Assembly: GCF_014489075.1 (NCBI RefSeq)
Contig: NZ_JACTGR010000006.1
Coordinates: 62,001-126,000, forward strand
Length of the DNA stretch: 64,000 bases
Direction: 5' to 3'
Source: Sphingomonas sp. JC676
GTDB taxonomy: Bacteria; Pseudomonadota; Alphaproteobacteria; Sphingomonadales; Sphingomonadaceae
Below the pieces are notes generated by a model. The model made no database searches. It had not been told where the DNA came from and saw only the letters and a program-made list of their open reading frames with translations. Both the position numbers and the translations under genes were made by a program. Of the stretch, positions 16,187-25,227 are shown one piece after another; within the stretch, counting starts at the first letter, position 1, and the number at the start of each line of letters is the position of its first letter.

Positions 16187-16681
16187 ATGGAGCTGATTCC
16201 CGCCGACCAGGCCGTGTTCGACTGGCTGCTGAAGGGCGCGCCCGCGCCAGCGGGAATGCCCCTGGTTTGCGAGGGCGGGCTGGCGCCGGACGCGGTGATG
16301 CCGATCGTCGCGGACATGGCGGCATGCGTGCGGCCCCATTATTCCGGCGCATCGGCCTGGCTTGCCGTGGCGGATGGCGAGGCGGTGGGGCTGATCAGCT
16401 ACAAGGCCGCGCCCGACGAGGCGGGTGCCATCGACATCGGCTATGGCATCGCGCCGGCGCGCGAAGGACGCGGGCTGGCGATCGCGGCGGTGGCGGCACT
16501 TGCCGAGCTCGCGCGCGCAAATGGCGTGGCCGGCTTGACCGCCGAGACCAGCATCGACAATCGGGCATCGCAGCGGGTGCTGGAACGCAACGGATTCGAG
16601 CGCAGCGGCGAACGATACGACGATGAGGACGGCGCACTGATCTGCTGGTCGCTTCGACTGGCGCAAGGGGAACGAGAATGA
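16187..16681 (+). CDS. GNAT family N-acetyltransferase, coupled to pheS
   Basis: A 164-residue acetyltransferase. The acetyl-CoA site is visible in IDIGYGIAPAREGRGLAIAA, and the C-terminal part follows the RimJ/RimL pattern (TAETSIDNRASQRVLERNGF). The protein or small-molecule substrate is unknown. It sits between the rplT terminator and pheS, and its stop overlaps the pheS start (ATGA), so it is cotranslated with the phenylalanyl-tRNA synthetase. The start is 18 bases past the terminator T-run, so the promoter is either inside the terminator region or read-through from rplT is used. Confidence 0.9.
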   Translation: MELIPADQAVFDWLLKGAPAPAGMPLVCEGGLAPDAVMPIVADMAACVRPHYSGASAWLAVADGEAVGLISYKAAPDEAGAIDIGYGIAPAREGRGLAIAAVAALAELARANGVAGLTAETSIDNRASQRVLERNGFERSGERYDDEDGALICWSLRLAQGERE

Positions 16682-17760
16682 GTACCGACCTGGACCAGCT
16701 GCGCACCGACCTGCTCGGCGCCATCGACGCCGCGACGGGGCTGGACGCCATCGAGGCGCTGCGCGTTCATGCGCTCGGCAAGGCAGGGGCGGTCACCGGC
16801 CTGCTCAAGACGCTGGGCGCGATGAGCCCGGAGGAGCGCCAAATCCAGGGCCCGCGTATCCATGGCCTGCGCGAGGCGGTGACCAATGCGCTGGCGGAGC
16901 GCAAGGACGTGCTGGAGCGCAAGGCGCTCGACGCGCGGCTGGCGAGCGAGACGCTCGACATGACGCTGCCGGTCGATCTCCAGCCGCCGGGGACGGTGCA
17001 TCCCGTCAGCCAGGTGATGGACGAGCTGGCGGAGATCTTCGCCGATCTGGGCTTCGCGGTGGCGACCGGGCCCGAGATCGAGGACGACTGGCACAATTTC
17101 ACCGCGCTCAACATCCCCGAAAGCCATCCGGCGCGGGCGATGCACGACACCTTCTATTTCCCGGAGGACGGCAGCGGCGAGCGCAAGATGCTGCTGCGCA
17201 CGCACACCTCGCCGGTGCAGATCCGCACGATGGTGACGCAGAAGCCGCCGATCCGCATCATCGCGCCCGGCCGCACCTATCGCTCGGATTCGGACGCGAC
17301 GCACACGCCGATGTTCCACCAGGTCGAGGGCCTCGTCATCGACAAGGGGATCACGCTCGGCCATCTCAAATGGACGCTCGAGACCTTCCTCAAGGCGTTC
17401 TTCGAGCGCGACGACATCGAGCTGCGCCTGCGCCCGAGCTATTTCCCCTTCACCGAGCCATCGGCCGAAGTGGACGTCGGCTACACGATCCAGAACGGCA
17501 AGCGCGTGATCGGCGGTTCCGGCGGCTGGATGGAAGTGCTCGGCTCGGGGATGGTGCATCCCAAGGTGATCGCCGCATGCGGGCTCGATCCCGACGAATG
17601 GCAGGGCTTCGCGTTCGGCTGCGGGATCGATCGGCTGGCGATGCTCAAATACGGGATGGACGATCTGCGCGCTTTTTTCGACGGCGATATCCGCTGGCTT
17701 CGGCACTACGGCTTCTCGGCGCTCGACGTGCCTACTTTGAGCGGAGGAGTGGGCGCATGA
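16678..17760 (+). CDS. pheS: Phenylalanine--tRNA ligase alpha subunit
   Basis: A 360-residue class II synthetase subunit. The N-terminal coiled coil that contacts tRNA is at 1-90. Motif 2 is around RTHTSPVQIRTM and APGRTYRSDSDATHTPMFHQ, and motif 3 is GFAFGCGIDRLAMLKYGMDD. The Phe pocket appears in FFPFTEPSAEVDV-like sequence (SYFPFTEPSAEVDVG) and GSGGWMEVLGSGMVHP. The alpha2beta2 enzyme charges tRNA-Phe. Its stop overlaps the pheT start by four bases. Confidence 0.98.
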   Translation: MSTDLDQLRTDLLGAIDAATGLDAIEALRVHALGKAGAVTGLLKTLGAMSPEERQIQGPRIHGLREAVTNALAERKDVLERKALDARLASETLDMTLPVDLQPPGTVHPVSQVMDELAEIFADLGFAVATGPEIEDDWHNFTALNIPESHPARAMHDTFYFPEDGSGERKMLLRTHTSPVQIRTMVTQKPPIRIIAPGRTYRSDSDATHTPMFHQVEGLVIDKGITLGHLKWTLETFLKAFFERDDIELRLRPSYFPFTEPSAEVDVGYTIQNGKRVIGGSGGWMEVLGSGMVHPKVIAACGLDPDEWQGFAFGCGIDRLAMLKYGMDDLRAFFDGDIRWLRHYGFSALDVPTLSGGVGA

Positions 17761-20135
17761 AGTTCACTTTGAGCTGGCTCAAGGAGCATCTGGAGACCGA
17801 AGCCGACCTCGACACCGTGGTCGAGGCGTTGACCCGCGTCGGGCTCGAGGTCGAGGGCGTCGAGAATCCGGGCGAGAAATTCTCGGGTTTCCGTGTCGCC
17901 AAGGTGCTCACCGCCGAGCGCCATCCCCAGGCGGACAAATTGCAGGTGCTCTCCATCGATACCGGCGAGGGCGTGCTCCAGGTCGTCTGCGGAGCGCCCA
18001 ATGCGCGCGCGGGCCTGGTCGGCGTGCTTGGCACCCCAGGCGCGGTGGTTCCGGTCAACGGCATGCAGCTCAAGGTGGCTGCCGTGCGCGGCGTCGAATC
18101 GAATGGCATGATGTGCTCGACGCGCGAGCTGGAGCTCGGCGAGGATCATGAAGGCATCATCGAGCTGCCGGCCGACGCGCCCGTCGGGGTGGCCTTTGCC
18201 GATTATGCCGACCTGAACGATCCGGTGATCGACGTCTCGATCACGCCCAACCGGCAGGATTGCATGGGCGTGCGCGGTATCGCGCGCGACCTCGCGGCGG
18301 CAGGGCTGGGGACGCTCAAACCGCTGAAGGTCGAGCCGGTTGCGGGCGAAGGTGCGGGGCCGGACGTGCGGACCGACGACACGGCGGGCTGCCCGGCATT
18401 CTTCGGCCAGTCGGTTTCGGGCGTGACCAATGGCGAGGCGCCCGAATGGATGCGCAAGCGCCTGACCGCGATCGGCCAGAAGCCGATCTCGGCGCTGGTC
18501 GACATCACCAACTACATCATGATCGATCTCGGCCGGCCGCTGCACGTCTATGACCGCGCCAAGCTCAAGGGCGGGCTGGTCGCGCGCAAGGCCGTGGACG
18601 GCGAGCAGGTGCTGGCGCTCAACGGCAAGACCTATACGCTCGACGCGAGCATGACCGTGATCGCGGACGCCGAGACCGTCCACGATATCGGCGGGATCAT
18701 GGGCGGCGAGCATTCGGGCTGCAGCGACGCGACCACCGACGTGCTGATCGAATGCGCCTTTTTCGATCCCGACCATATCGCCAAGACCGGCCAGAAGCTG
18801 ACGCTGACCAGCGACGCGCGCACGCGCTTCGAACGCGGCGTCGATCCGGCATTCCTCGACGATGGTCTCGCCATTGCCAGCCGCATGGTGCTCGACATCT
18901 GCGGGGGCACGGCAAGCGGGGTGACGCGATCGGGCGAGCCGCCGCTGGTGCCGCGCAGCTATCGCTACGACACGAAGCGCGCCGAGATGCTGGGCGGGCT
19001 CGCAGTGGCGGACGAGCGGCAGAAGGAAATCCTGGAGAGCCTGGGCTTCACCGTGGACCCCGGATCAAGTCCGCGGGCTTGGAACATCACCGTTCCGAGC
19101 TGGCGCCGCGACGTGGACGGCACGGCCGACCTGGTCGAGGAAGTGATCCGCATCCAGGGCATCGACAATGTGCCGCCGGTGCCACTGGAGCGCGCGCCCG
19201 GCGTGGCACGGCCGACTGCGACGGCCGAGCAGAAGCTGGAGCGCAAGGCGCGCCGCACCGCGGCCGCGCGCGGGCTGAGCGAGGCGGTGACCTGGAGCTT
19301 CATCTCCGAAGCCGAGGCCGCGCCGTTCGGCGGCGGGGCCTGGAGCCTCGCCAACCCGATCAGCGAGGACATGAAGGTCATGCGGCCCTCGCTGCTGCCC
19401 GGCCTGCTCGCCGCGGCCGAGCGCAACCTCAAGCGTGGCGCGGCGTCGGTTCGCCTGTTCGAGATCGGCCGGCGCTATCTGGCCGATCGGGAGCGACTGA
19501 CTTTGGGCGTGGTGCTCGCCGGATCGCGTTCGCCGCGTGGCTGGCACGCGGGCAAGGTGCAGGGCTTCGGCGCTTTCGACGCCAAGGCCGAGGCATTGGC
19601 GCTGCTCGAGGCCGTCGGCGCTCCGACTGCGAACCTGCAGGTGATGGGCGAGGCGGGCCAAGTCTATCATCCCGGCCAGTCGGCAACGCTCCGGCTGGGG
19701 CCGAAATCCGTGCTCGCGGCGTTCGGCATGGTCCATCCGAGCGTGCTCAAGGCATTCGACCTTGATGGCGACGTCGCTGCGGTGGAGATCTATCTCGATG
19801 CCCTGCCGGCGAAGCGCGGCAGCGGCTTCATGCGCACGGCCTATACGCCGCCAGCGTTGCAGGCAGTGACGCGTGACTTCGCGTTCCTGGTGCCGGTGGA
19901 TCTGGCGGCGGGCGATCTTGTCCGCACCGTGAAGGGCGCCGACAAGGCGGTGATCACCGATGCGCGGCTGTTCGACGTCTTCACGGGAACCGGTGTTCCG
20001 GAGGGGCAGAAGAGCCTCGCGATCGAAGTGACACTCCAGCCGGGCGAGAAGAGCTTCACCGACGAAGAGTTGAAGGCAGTTGCGGACAAGGTCGTCGCGG
20101 CTGCCGTCAAACTTGGCGCCACCCTGCGCGGATAA
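17757..20135 (+). CDS. pheT: Phenylalanine--tRNA ligase beta subunit
   Basis: A 792-residue protein starting MKFTLSWLKEHLETEADLDT, behind a GCGGAGGAG ribosome site inside pheS. Domains in order are an EMAP-II-like tRNA-binding domain (about 39-150), the B3/B4 editing domain (ALVDITNYIMIDLGRPLHVYD), the B5 domain, the catalytic-like domain (RPSLLPGLL) and the C-terminal FDX-ACB domain (VTRDFAFLVP). It edits misacylated tRNA-Phe and binds the tRNA. Within B5 the sequence reads TVDPGSSPRAWNITVPSW; DPGSSPR is coded by a palindromic repeat (19055-19076) and looks like an insertion between strands. Confidence 0.98.
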   Translation: MKFTLSWLKEHLETEADLDTVVEALTRVGLEVEGVENPGEKFSGFRVAKVLTAERHPQADKLQVLSIDTGEGVLQVVCGAPNARAGLVGVLGTPGAVVPVNGMQLKVAAVRGVESNGMMCSTRELELGEDHEGIIELPADAPVGVAFADYADLNDPVIDVSITPNRQDCMGVRGIARDLAAAGLGTLKPLKVEPVAGEGAGPDVRTDDTAGCPAFFGQSVSGVTNGEAPEWMRKRLTAIGQKPISALVDITNYIMIDLGRPLHVYDRAKLKGGLVARKAVDGEQVLALNGKTYTLDASMTVIADAETVHDIGGIMGGEHSGCSDATTDVLIECAFFDPDHIAKTGQKLTLTSDARTRFERGVDPAFLDDGLAIASRMVLDICGGTASGVTRSGEPPLVPRSYRYDTKRAEMLGGLAVADERQKEILESLGFTVDPGSSPRAWNITVPSWRRDVDGTADLVEEVIRIQGIDNVPPVPLERAPGVARPTATAEQKLERKARRTAAARGLSEAVTWSFISEAEAAPFGGGAWSLANPISEDMKVMRPSLLPGLLAAAERNLKRGAASVRLFEIGRRYLADRERLTLGVVLAGSRSPRGWHAGKVQGFGAFDAKAEALALLEAVGAPTANLQVMGEAGQVYHPGQSATLRLGPKSVLAAFGMVHPSVLKAFDLDGDVAAVEIYLDALPAKRGSGFMRTAYTPPALQAVTRDFAFLVPVDLAAGDLVRTVKGADKAVITDARLFDVFTGTGVPEGQKSLAIEVTLQPGEKSFTDEELKAVADKVVAAAVKLGATLRG
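19055..19076. repeat. Palindromic repeat read in frame inside pheT
   Basis: The stretch contains CCCCGGATCAAGTCCGCGG, whose inner CGGA-TCAAG-TCCG is a short dyad. It resembles the dispersed intergenic repeat CCCGGATCAAGTCCGGG that is common in sphingomonads. Here it codes for Asp-Pro-Gly-Ser-Ser-Pro-Arg in the B5 domain. That it is a repeat copy rather than ordinary coding sequence is inference from resemblance. Confidence 0.45.
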
Positions 20136-20146
20136 CGGAGACTTTC

Positions 20147-20890
20147 ATGGCAGTTGCACTCATCACCGGCGCTACCGCCGGTATCGGCGAAGCGGCGGCG
20201 CGAGCGTTCGTGGAGGCGGGCTGGCACGTGATCGGCACGGGCCGCCGCGCCGACCGGCTCGAAGCGCTTGCGGGCGAATTGGGCGAGCGCTTCCACGCCG
20301 CGGTGTTCGACGTTCGCGACGAAGCCGTGCGCGACGTGGCGCTCGATGCGCTGCCCACCGAATTCCGCGACATCGACCTGCTGATCAACAATGCCGGGCT
20401 CGCGCTGGGGCTGGAGCCCGCGCAGAACGCGTCGCTCGCCAACTGGACGACGATGATCGACACCAACATCACGGCTTTGGTTTCGATCACGCACAAGCTT
20501 CTGCCGGGACTGATCGCGTGCAAGGGCGCGATCATCAACATCTCGTCGGTGGCGGCGAACTATCCCTATCCGGGCGGCAATGTGTATGCCGGCACCAAGG
20601 CATTCGTGCGCCAGTTCAGCCTCGATCTGCGCGCCGATTTGCACGGCACCGGCGTGCGCGTGACCTCGATCGAGCCTGGCATGGTCGAGACCGAGTTCAC
20701 CCTGGTGCGCACCGGCAGCCAGGAAACGTCGGACAAGCTTTACGGCGGCGTCGATCCGATGACCGGCGAGGACATCGCCGAGACCTTGCTGTGGGTCGCG
20801 ACGCTGCCGCCGCACCTCAACATCAATTCGCTCGAGCTGATGCCGGTCAACCAGAGCTGGCAGGGTTTCGCGGTCCACCGCCCGGGCTGA
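20147..20890 (+). CDS. SDR family NADP-dependent oxidoreductase (YdfG-like)
   Basis: A 247-residue short-chain dehydrogenase with the cofactor motif ITGATAGIGEAAA, the NADP-favouring GTGRRADRL turn, the NNAGLALG motif, and the catalytic NISSVAANYPYPGGNVYAGTKA. The C-terminal SLELMPVNQSWQGFAV ending is typical of YdfG, an NADP-dependent 3-hydroxy-acid (serine, allo-threonine) dehydrogenase. The true substrate cannot be fixed by sequence. It starts 11 bases after pheT and is probably on the same transcript. Confidence 0.92.
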   Translation: MAVALITGATAGIGEAAARAFVEAGWHVIGTGRRADRLEALAGELGERFHAAVFDVRDEAVRDVALDALPTEFRDIDLLINNAGLALGLEPAQNASLANWTTMIDTNITALVSITHKLLPGLIACKGAIINISSVAANYPYPGGNVYAGTKAFVRQFSLDLRADLHGTGVRVTSIEPGMVETEFTLVRTGSQETSDKLYGGVDPMTGEDIAETLLWVATLPPHLNINSLELMPVNQSWQGFAVHRPG

Positions 20891-20942
20891 AATGCAAACC
20901 CGCGGCGGAAACAGCTTCTTGTCGATCCGGGCGGCTACGCCG

Positions 20943-21581
20943 TCAGAGCTCGATGACGCCGCGCTTGAGTGCCGCGGTCACCGCGTGCGTCCGGTCATTG
21001 ACGTCGAGCTTCCCGAAGATGCTCTTCATATGCGCCTTCACCGTGTCCTCGGAGATTGAGAGGCGCCAGGCGATTTCCTTGTTCGCATTGCCCGCGGCGA
21101 CGAGCTGGAGGATGCCGATCTCGCGCTCGCTCAGCGGCTCGTCGGCGGCATGGAGCGCGATCTCCTGGGCGATCTCAGGCGGGATGTAGCGCCGCCCGGC
21201 ATGCACCGAGCGGATGGTATCGAGCAGCTCCTTGCGCAGCGAGCTCTTGAGCAGATAGGCTGCGGCACCGGCCTTCAGCGCGCGCGCGGCCTGCACGTCG
21301 CCGTCATAGGTGGTCAGCACGATGATGCGGGCGTTGCGCGATTCCTTGCGGATCGCGGCGATTGCGTCGATGCCGCCCATCACCGGCATCTGCAGGTCCA
21401 TCAGCACCACATCCGGCCGCAGATTGGCAAAGGCTGCGATCGCTTCGGCGCCGTTGGAAACCTCGCCGACCAGCAGCATGTCCGGCTGCAGCTCGACGAT
21501 CGCGGCGATGCCGTCGCGCAGCGCCGGATGGTCGTCGACGGTCATGATGCGGATCGGGCGTGCGGGGTCGGGTGTCTGCAT
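20943..21581 (-). CDS. NarL/LuxR-type response regulator
   Basis: A 212-residue regulator. The receiver domain (about 10-125) has the acidic pair (TVDDHPALRDG), the phosphoacceptor Asp62 (DVVLMDLQMPVMGG), the switch Thr (VLTTYDG) and Lys (AYLLKSSL). The C-terminal LuxR helix-turn-helix is PLSEREIGILQLVAAGNANKE with SEDTVKAHMKSIFGKL. Its start is three bases after the stop of the sensor kinase gene, so the two are an operon and almost certainly partners. Target genes are unknown. Confidence 0.95.
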   Translation of the reverse strand: MQTPDPARPIRIMTVDDHPALRDGIAAIVELQPDMLLVGEVSNGAEAIAAFANLRPDVVLMDLQMPVMGGIDAIAAIRKESRNARIIVLTTYDGDVQAARALKAGAAAYLLKSSLRKELLDTIRSVHAGRRYIPPEIAQEIALHAADEPLSEREIGILQLVAAGNANKEIAWRLSISEDTVKAHMKSIFGKLDVNDRTHAVTAALKRGVIEL

Positions 21582-21584
21582 GGC

Positions 21585-24500
21585 TCAGCCTTTCGGCTTC
21601 CCGGCGCCAAGGCGCGGAAGGCGCCACCGGCTGCGCTTCGCGACATAGGCCGCCCGACCGGGAATCGACAACAGAATTTCAGTGCCCGCGCCTTCACGGC
21701 TGACGATCGTGAGGATGCCGCCGATCCGTGCCGCCCGCTCGCGCATGCCGGTCAGTCCGAAATGCCCGGGACGCTCGCCCGCCGCGGCGACATCGGCCGG
21801 CAGGCCGATCCCGTCGTCGCGGATATCGAAGCGCAGCTGATGGGCGTGATAGGCGAGGGTCCCCGCAACCTTGCTCGCCTGCGCATGCTGGAACGCGTTG
21901 CGGATCGCCTCCTCGCCGATGCGCTGGATTTCCTCAGAGACGATCGGATGCAGCGGGCGCGGACTGCCTTCGATGGTGAGGTCGAAGCGCACCGGCGGAT
22001 CCATGGCGATCTCGCCCGCGGCCGCCAGCAGCGCCTGGGCCAAATCGTCGGTCCTCGCTACGGTGCGCAGCTCGCGCACCCGGTCGCGGCCCTCGACCAG
22101 CACCGCATCGGCACGGTCGAGCGCTTCGTCGACCACCTTCCGCAACGGTTCGCCCGGCGGGATGCGATCGGCGACCGACTGGAAGCGCAGCATGAGGCCC
22201 TGGAAACCCTGGAGCAGCGTGTCGTGCAGTTCGCGCGCGATCCGCTCGCGCTCGGCGAGCCGCACCTCCAGCCCCGCCTGCAACCGCGCGGTCACGCGGC
22301 GCACATGGACCGAATAGGTGATCCACAACGCCGCGCCGGCCACCAGCGCGCAGAGCAGCTTGAACCAGATCGACTGTAGGAAGGTGGGCGGAATGGTGAA
22401 CGCGAGCATCGCGCCCTCGCGGTTCCACACGCCATCACTGTTCGCGGCGATCACGCGGAACCGATACGTTCCGGGACCGAGATTGCTGTAAAAGGCCTGG
22501 CGGCGCATCCCCGGGTCCATCCAGTCCTCGTCGACACCCTCCAGCCTGTAGCGGAAGCTGACTCGCTCGGGGACCGCCAGGCTGAGCGCCGAATAGGCGA
22601 TCTGGACGCTCGATGTGCCGGCGGGCAGCGCGAGGCTCGATGGGTCGAGATATTTCGTGCCGCGGCTGATCAGCGCAGTCACGCTGACCGGGGGAGGCAC
22701 GGTATTGCGCTTGATCGTGTCGGGATAGATCAGCGCCACACCGGCGGTGGTGAGGAAGCGCATGCCGCCGTCCGCGCCTTCGAAGACCTGGCCGCCCGAA
22801 TAGCCATATTTCTGCATCCTGCCGCTGAGCCCGTCCTCGGCATCGAACAGATCATGAGAGAGCGAGCGCCCGGGCTGGTCGAAGGCCTGATCGAGGTCGC
22901 GCGTGGCGACGCGGACGATACCGGCGGGCGAGAGCATCCACGTATCCCCGGCCGCGCTTTGCGCCAGGCCACGCAGGTGGGTCAGCCAGGGATAGCGGCT
23001 TCCGTCCAGGACTCGGATGACGCCACCGCGAAGCCGGGCCAGCCCGCGCGCGCCGCTGATCAGCACGTCGCGCTGGCCGCGGTTGACGCTGACGAGGGCT
23101 CCCACGCCGAATTTGGCAGCGGGTTCGAGCACGGGCCGCTCGGGATCGAGAGACATCAGGTAGCGCGATCCGAGCTTGGCCAGCACCACACCGGACGGCG
23201 CGACCGTCAGGCCGTCGCTCAGCGCCTTCTCGGGCGGTCCTGCAAGCGGGTGCCATCCGTCCGGGCCGCGCCAGAGCAAGCCCTCCCGCACGGTGTCGAC
23301 CCAGAGCCGCCCGGATCTGTCTTCGCCGCAGTCGTAGATCGGCTGGTCGATGCCCTTGCCGGCACTGGCTCCGTCGGGCCGGAGCGCGAGGAAGGTGCCC
23401 GGCGTCCAGGCAAAGGCGGAGCCGTCACGGCGGAGGCACGGACCGGCGAGCATACCGGACACTGCGGCGATGCGTTTCGCGGGCTGGCGCGACGAGATCG
23501 AGAATATGCCCGTATCGAGCGCGACGTAGACAACGCCGTCGGCGGCGCGGGCGGCGGTGTACCCCGTCGGAGAAGCCAGCGGAATTCCGTCCTGGAGGCG
23601 GACCACCGCGGGTCTGAACCGGTCGAGACCAGTTTCGGTGCCGACCCAGATATTGCCTTCGCGGTCCTGCAACACCGGGCGGGCGCGGTCGGATGTCAGC
23701 CCGTCGGCCTCCTGGAAGAATTCGGGCCTTGCGCGGGCTGGATCGCCGAACTGCGAGGCACGGATGCGCGAAAGCCCGGTCGAGCGATCGGTGCTCCACA
23801 GATTCCCGTCGCGGTCGAAGACTGCCGCACGTTGCGGACCACTTTGCGCAAGCACGACCGGAGCGGCCGGTACCTTCGCGCGGTTCTGGTAATCGGGGAC
23901 CCGTCGAACGCCGAGCGTGTCCACCAGCCATAGCTGGGCACGCGCATCCTCGGCGATGGCTACGCCGATACCAATCGGCTCGGGCGTGGTTTCGAAACGC
24001 GTCGCGCCGCTGCGCCGGAAGAGCAACCTCCGCGATACGACGATCCAGGTCGTGCCATCTCGGCCCACGACGAGGTTGCGCACCTGGCCCAGGGGGACCC
24101 CCTGGGCTTCGCCCATCTCCTGCCATTTGCCGTTCGAGAAATGGGTGAGCGAAGCCTTGTCGCGACCGTTGATGATCCACAGGCCGCCACTTCCGTCGTC
24201 GACGATCCCGACGACGAACTCGGGCGCATTGGGCATCTTCATGCTGCGCAATTCGCCGCGACGATAGCGTGCAATCCCGGCCTGATTATAGCCGATCCAC
24301 ATGTCCCCCGAGGGCGCGGCGTAAAGGACCTGGGGCTGGAATTCGCCAAGCTCCGGATCGGTCAAGTCCGGCATCTTCTCGAACATGAGCCCATCGAAGC
24401 GGAACAGGCCGTCGGCTGCCGCAATCCAAAGGTGGCCGTCCGTAGATTGGGCGAGATCGCGTATCGCGGCCGGGCCGCCATTCTCCGGGGTCCAGGCGGT

Positions 24501-24620
24501 GTGCTTATATCCAATAATCTTGGGTTCGGGCTTCGGCTCGGGGTCCGCGGCACCGACGGGCATCGCCAGCAACAGGCAGCCCATGCCCAATAGCGGGAGC
24601 AGCATCCTGAGCAGCCGCAT
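21585..24620 (-). CDS. Hybrid-less propeller sensor histidine kinase (reg_prop / Y_Y_Y / HisKA_3)
   Basis: A 1011-residue membrane kinase. After a signal peptide (MRLLRMLLPLLGMGCLLLAM) comes a large periplasmic sensor of two-component-regulator propeller repeats (DLAQSTDGHLWIAAADGLFRFDG; LQDREGNIWVGTETGLDRF). A Y_Y_Y domain (about 670-740, FRYRLEGVDEDWMDP) and one membrane helix follow. The cytoplasmic part has a HisKA_3 domain with the phosphorylated His in ARELHDTLLQGFQG (near 800) and an HATPase domain (EEAIRNAFQHAQ, DDGIGLP, GHFGLTGMRERA). There is no receiver domain, unlike the hybrid sensors of Bacteroides. Propeller sensors often detect carbohydrates. The partner regulator is the next gene. 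Confidence 0.94.
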   Translation of the reverse strand: MRLLRMLLPLLGMGCLLLAMPVGAADPEPKPEPKIIGYKHTAWTPENGGPAAIRDLAQSTDGHLWIAAADGLFRFDGLMFEKMPDLTDPELGEFQPQVLYAAPSGDMWIGYNQAGIARYRRGELRSMKMPNAPEFVVGIVDDGSGGLWIINGRDKASLTHFSNGKWQEMGEAQGVPLGQVRNLVVGRDGTTWIVVSRRLLFRRSGATRFETTPEPIGIGVAIAEDARAQLWLVDTLGVRRVPDYQNRAKVPAAPVVLAQSGPQRAAVFDRDGNLWSTDRSTGLSRIRASQFGDPARARPEFFQEADGLTSDRARPVLQDREGNIWVGTETGLDRFRPAVVRLQDGIPLASPTGYTAARAADGVVYVALDTGIFSISSRQPAKRIAAVSGMLAGPCLRRDGSAFAWTPGTFLALRPDGASAGKGIDQPIYDCGEDRSGRLWVDTVREGLLWRGPDGWHPLAGPPEKALSDGLTVAPSGVVLAKLGSRYLMSLDPERPVLEPAAKFGVGALVSVNRGQRDVLISGARGLARLRGGVIRVLDGSRYPWLTHLRGLAQSAAGDTWMLSPAGIVRVATRDLDQAFDQPGRSLSHDLFDAEDGLSGRMQKYGYSGGQVFEGADGGMRFLTTAGVALIYPDTIKRNTVPPPVSVTALISRGTKYLDPSSLALPAGTSSVQIAYSALSLAVPERVSFRYRLEGVDEDWMDPGMRRQAFYSNLGPGTYRFRVIAANSDGVWNREGAMLAFTIPPTFLQSIWFKLLCALVAGAALWITYSVHVRRVTARLQAGLEVRLAERERIARELHDTLLQGFQGLMLRFQSVADRIPPGEPLRKVVDEALDRADAVLVEGRDRVRELRTVARTDDLAQALLAAAGEIAMDPPVRFDLTIEGSPRPLHPIVSEEIQRIGEEAIRNAFQHAQASKVAGTLAYHAHQLRFDIRDDGIGLPADVAAAGERPGHFGLTGMRERAARIGGILTIVSREGAGTEILLSIPGRAAYVAKRSRWRLPRLGAGKPKG

Positions 24621-24770
24621 GCATCCCCCTTTCCCCGGCGCGATCCTGGTTTCGCGCCGTCGCCGGTGCTTCGCGCAAGCGGCCAAGGCGCGCAGCCCTC
24701 GAAAGGGTTAGAGCAGCATAGCCTATTCTGATGTTTCCGACAGCCCGCCAACCGGCCTAGCTAAACGCCC

Positions 24771-25130
24771 ATGAAACATATCTTTTTCGCGTTTCCGGGG
24801 GGATTTGCCGGTGCGGCGCTGCTATTATTGCGCGCATCGCTGGCGCTTTTCGTCGTCACGGTGCCGGCGGTCGTGGCTGCTCCGAGTTCCTGGATCGCCA
24901 TCCTCTTTTGCCTTGCCGCGATCCTGATAAGCGCCGGCTATCTCACGCGAATTGTGGCGGGCCTTTGCGCGGTGGCCTGCGCGATCATGATATGGCCCAT
25001 GACGGCGGCCCCGCCCCTGTCCCTCTTCCCGCATGTGCTTGACGCCGCCGCGCTGGCGCTGATCGGGCCCGGTGCGTTCTCGATCGATGCGCGGCTGTTC
25101 GGCCGCCGCACCATGCACCTGCCCGGCTGA
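24771..25130 (+). CDS. DoxX-like small membrane protein
   Basis: A 119-residue protein with four hydrophobic helices. The order and the closing GPGAFSIDARLFGRR match DoxX-like proteins, whose C-terminal end has a G-x-[YF]-S-[LI]-D-A motif. Members of this family are tied to redox or sulfur stress but have no single agreed function. It diverges from the sensor kinase gene and precedes the wHTH-receiver gene by 97 bases. Confidence 0.75.
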   Translation: MKHIFFAFPGGFAGAALLLLRASLALFVVTVPAVVAAPSSWIAILFCLAAILISAGYLTRIVAGLCAVACAIMIWPMTAAPPLSLFPHVLDAAALALIGPGAFSIDARLFGRRTMHLPG

Positions 25131-25227
25131 GCGCGGTCCCGATCGTGTAGTCGCCGCGCGCCCCGTCATGGTATGGTTACCGGCGCCGAGAAGGCCGAAG
25201 ACCGCCCTTCTCGAAAGGAGGTGGAAC

